Shown one piece after another: positions 62,812 to 64,000 of a DNA stretch of 64,000 nt (position 1 is its first letter; every line of letters starts with the position of its first letter). The translations under genes and the position numbers were made by a program. Under the pieces are notes generated by a model. That model searched no databases. It saw nothing but the letters and a program-made list of their open reading frames with translations, and was not told where the DNA came from. Source of the stretch: Candidatus Avoscillospira avicola (GTDB lineage: Bacteria > Bacillota > Clostridia > Oscillospirales > Oscillospiraceae). Location: the NCBI GenBank assembly GCA_018712245.1, contig DVHE01000043.1:1-64000 (forward strand), in the 5' to 3' direction.

Positions 62812-63018
62812 ATGCTCTACCCCCCCATGTCTGAACTGCTCAAGCACATCGACAGCCGCTATCTGCTGGTGAATGTGGTGGCCCGACGTGCCCGGCAGAT
62901 TTCCATTGAAGCGGAGCAGGAGGGCTACGCCCTGGAGGACAAGCCCGTCACGCTGGCCATCCGTGAGGTGGCTGACGGCAAACTCACCGCCACGACCAAG
63001 GACGAATATTTGAAGTAA
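62812..63018 (+). CDS. rpoZ: RNA polymerase omega subunit
   Basis: 68 residues. Family patterns are SRYLLVNVVARRARQI and KPVTLAIREVADGKL. The start follows AGGAGG. It is one of the conserved genes between gmk and priA. Confidence 0.92.
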   Translation: MLYPPMSELLKHIDSRYLLVNVVARRARQISIEAEQEGYALEDKPVTLAIREVADGKLTATTKDEYLK

Positions 63019-63045
63019 TCCGACACAAGCTGGGAGGGAAGGCCT

Positions 63046-64000
63046 TTGATTGCCCAGGTGGCTGTTTCCGCGGCGGTCTATGCCATTGATAAGCCCTACT
63101 CCTACCGCATTCCGCCCGCTCTGACGGTGGAACCCGGGATGCGGGTGTCGCTTCCCTTCGGCCAGGGAAACCGCCTCTGTGAGGGGGTGGTCCTGGCGGT
63201 GGAGGCGGGGGACGAGGAAGGCCTCAAGGCCATTTCTGCCGTGCTGGACAGTGCCCCTGTCCTGTCCCAGCCGTTTCTCCATCTGGCGGCATTTCTGCGG
63301 GAGCGGTATTTCTGCACCTTTTACGACGCGGCCAAGGCCATGCTGCCCGCCGGACTGTGGTTTCAGGTCCGAGAGGAGCTGACGCTGGACGCGGTGCCTG
63401 CCGAGGTCCAGTTCCCCAAGACCCACAGCCGGGCCGGGGAAATTCTCAGTGCTCTGGAGGCAGCCGGTGGCCGGATGGCCATGGCGGAGCTGAAAAGGAC
63501 TGTGGACCCGGCAGTGGTAGAGCGGTTTTTGCCGTATCTCCAGAAAAAAGGCTACCTCCACACCAATATCTCCTACGCCCGCCAGGTGCGGGACCGCGTG
63601 GAGCAGACGGCCCAACTGGCCGTCTCCTGGGAGGAGGCCATGGCGTATGCCGCCAGCAAGGGCCGCAGCGCACCGCTGCAAAAGGAGATTTTGACGCTTC
63701 TGTCCCAGTTGGACTCCGTCAGCGTGAAGGAGCTTTGCTACTTTACGGGCGCTTCCATGGCTACGGTCCGGCGGCTGGAGCAGCTGGGGTATCTCCGGCT
63801 GGACCTCCGGCCGGTACTGCCGGAGCCACCGGCGGCTCCGGCGGCGACCGCGCCGCCTCCCGTTCTCAATGCCCAGCAGCAGGCGGCCTTTGACGGCCTT
63901 TCCCGTCAGATGCAGGCCGAAAAGCCCGGCGCGTCGCTTCTCTACGGCGTCACCGGCAGCGGCAAGACCGCCGTTTACCTCCGCCTGATCGCGGCGGCCC
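63046..64000 (+). CDS. priA: Primosomal protein N' (replication restart helicase PriA), cut by the window end
   Basis: About 318 residues are visible from TTG 63046, supported by GGGAGGG and the PriA N-terminus IAQVAVSAAVYAIDKPYSYR. The 3'-DNA-binding domain (1-105; LPFGQGNRLCEGVVL) and a winged-helix region (about 120-240) are followed by the Walker A GVTGSGKT at the extreme end. The rest of the helicase lies beyond the window. The ORF track lacks it because no ATG is in frame upstream. Confidence 0.92.
   Translation, partial: MIAQVAVSAAVYAIDKPYSYRIPPALTVEPGMRVSLPFGQGNRLCEGVVLAVEAGDEEGLKAISAVLDSAPVLSQPFLHLAAFLRERYFCTFYDAAKAMLPAGLWFQVREELTLDAVPAEVQFPKTHSRAGEILSALEAAGGRMAMAELKRTVDPAVVERFLPYLQKKGYLHTNISYARQVRDRVEQTAQLAVSWEEAMAYAASKGRSAPLQKEILTLLSQLDSVSVKELCYFTGASMATVRRLEQLGYLRLDLRPVLPEPPAAPAATAPPPVLNAQQQAAFDGLSRQMQAEKPGASLLYGVTGSGKTAVYLRLIAAA

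Overview
The window looks like a chromosomal segment of a GC-rich gut Clostridium relative, most like the Oscillospiraceae (Flavonifractor / Lawsonibacter / Intestinimonas type). This is inferred from Firmicutes-type genes (RemA, IreB, CdaA-CdaR, LCP, NiaR, AraR, RNase J, the HydEFG anaerobic maturation set), GGAGG ribosome binding sites, consensus sigma-A promoters and high-GC third codon positions. No rRNA or CRISPR array is present.

Layout. (1) 1-2.97 kb is the end of an integrative element: a lantibiotic-immunity-like ABC transporter operon (permease with a lost 5' end, lipoprotein, ATPase running off the window) meets a tyrosine integrase that has also lost its 5' end. The integrase points at the 3' end of a tRNA-Arg(CCU) gene, followed by two decayed tRNA-Arg-like copies. 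(2) 3.3-7.4 kb: a large unknown lipoprotein, a small two-helix membrane protein and a BceRS-like two-component system. (3) 7.4-7.9 kb: an intergenic array of seven hairpins. (4) 7.9-11.9 kb: an L-arabinose locus, araR divergent from araB-araD, in which araA is reduced to its first codons. (5) 12-15.2 kb: a polysaccharide-deacetylase-like exported protein without catalytic motifs, an ABC-F ATPase and RidA. (6) 15.5-19.6 kb: the [FeFe]-hydrogenase maturation cluster (TM1266-type regulator, hydE, hydG, hydF) without the hydrogenase itself. (7) 19.8-21.5 kb: IreB, a conserved unknown protein and an SH3-NlpC/P60 hydrolase, followed by an IS256-family transposase remnant. (8) 21.9-27.8 kb: metF, then NAD genes (pncB, niaR, nadE) with a plausible NiaR operator, plus two small genes missing from the ORF track. 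(9) 28.1-35.1 kb: a V-type ATPase operon in the order E-DUF2764-A-B-D-I-K, lacking recognisable C and F subunits and carrying Na+-type ligands in K. (10) 35.4-43.8 kb: a frameshifted Nudix gene, a phosphopantetheinyl transferase, a TetR-controlled ABC exporter, RNase J and a MATE exporter. (11) 43.9-64 kb: core housekeeping runs: smc-ftsY-rdgB-yhbY, nadD/yqeK fusion-LCP-rsfS-leuS, rpsU, exonuclease, rRNA methyltransferase, DUF3343-cysteine desulfurase, cdaA-cdaR, and yicC-remA-gmk-rpoZ-priA (cut by the window end).

How it fits together: most of the window is ordinary chromosome. The accessory signal lies in the tRNA-Arg integration site, the decayed araA, several gene remnants (IS256, Nudix, pseudo-tRNAs) and dispersed hairpin-forming intergenic repeats. 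One repeat family occurs at 7.5 and 15.4 kb, another at 16.9 and 57.0 kb, and a third at 27.9 kb. Stem changes between copies are compensatory, which points to conserved RNA or DNA structure. All homology statements come from reading the sequence and from recalled family knowledge; no database search was run.
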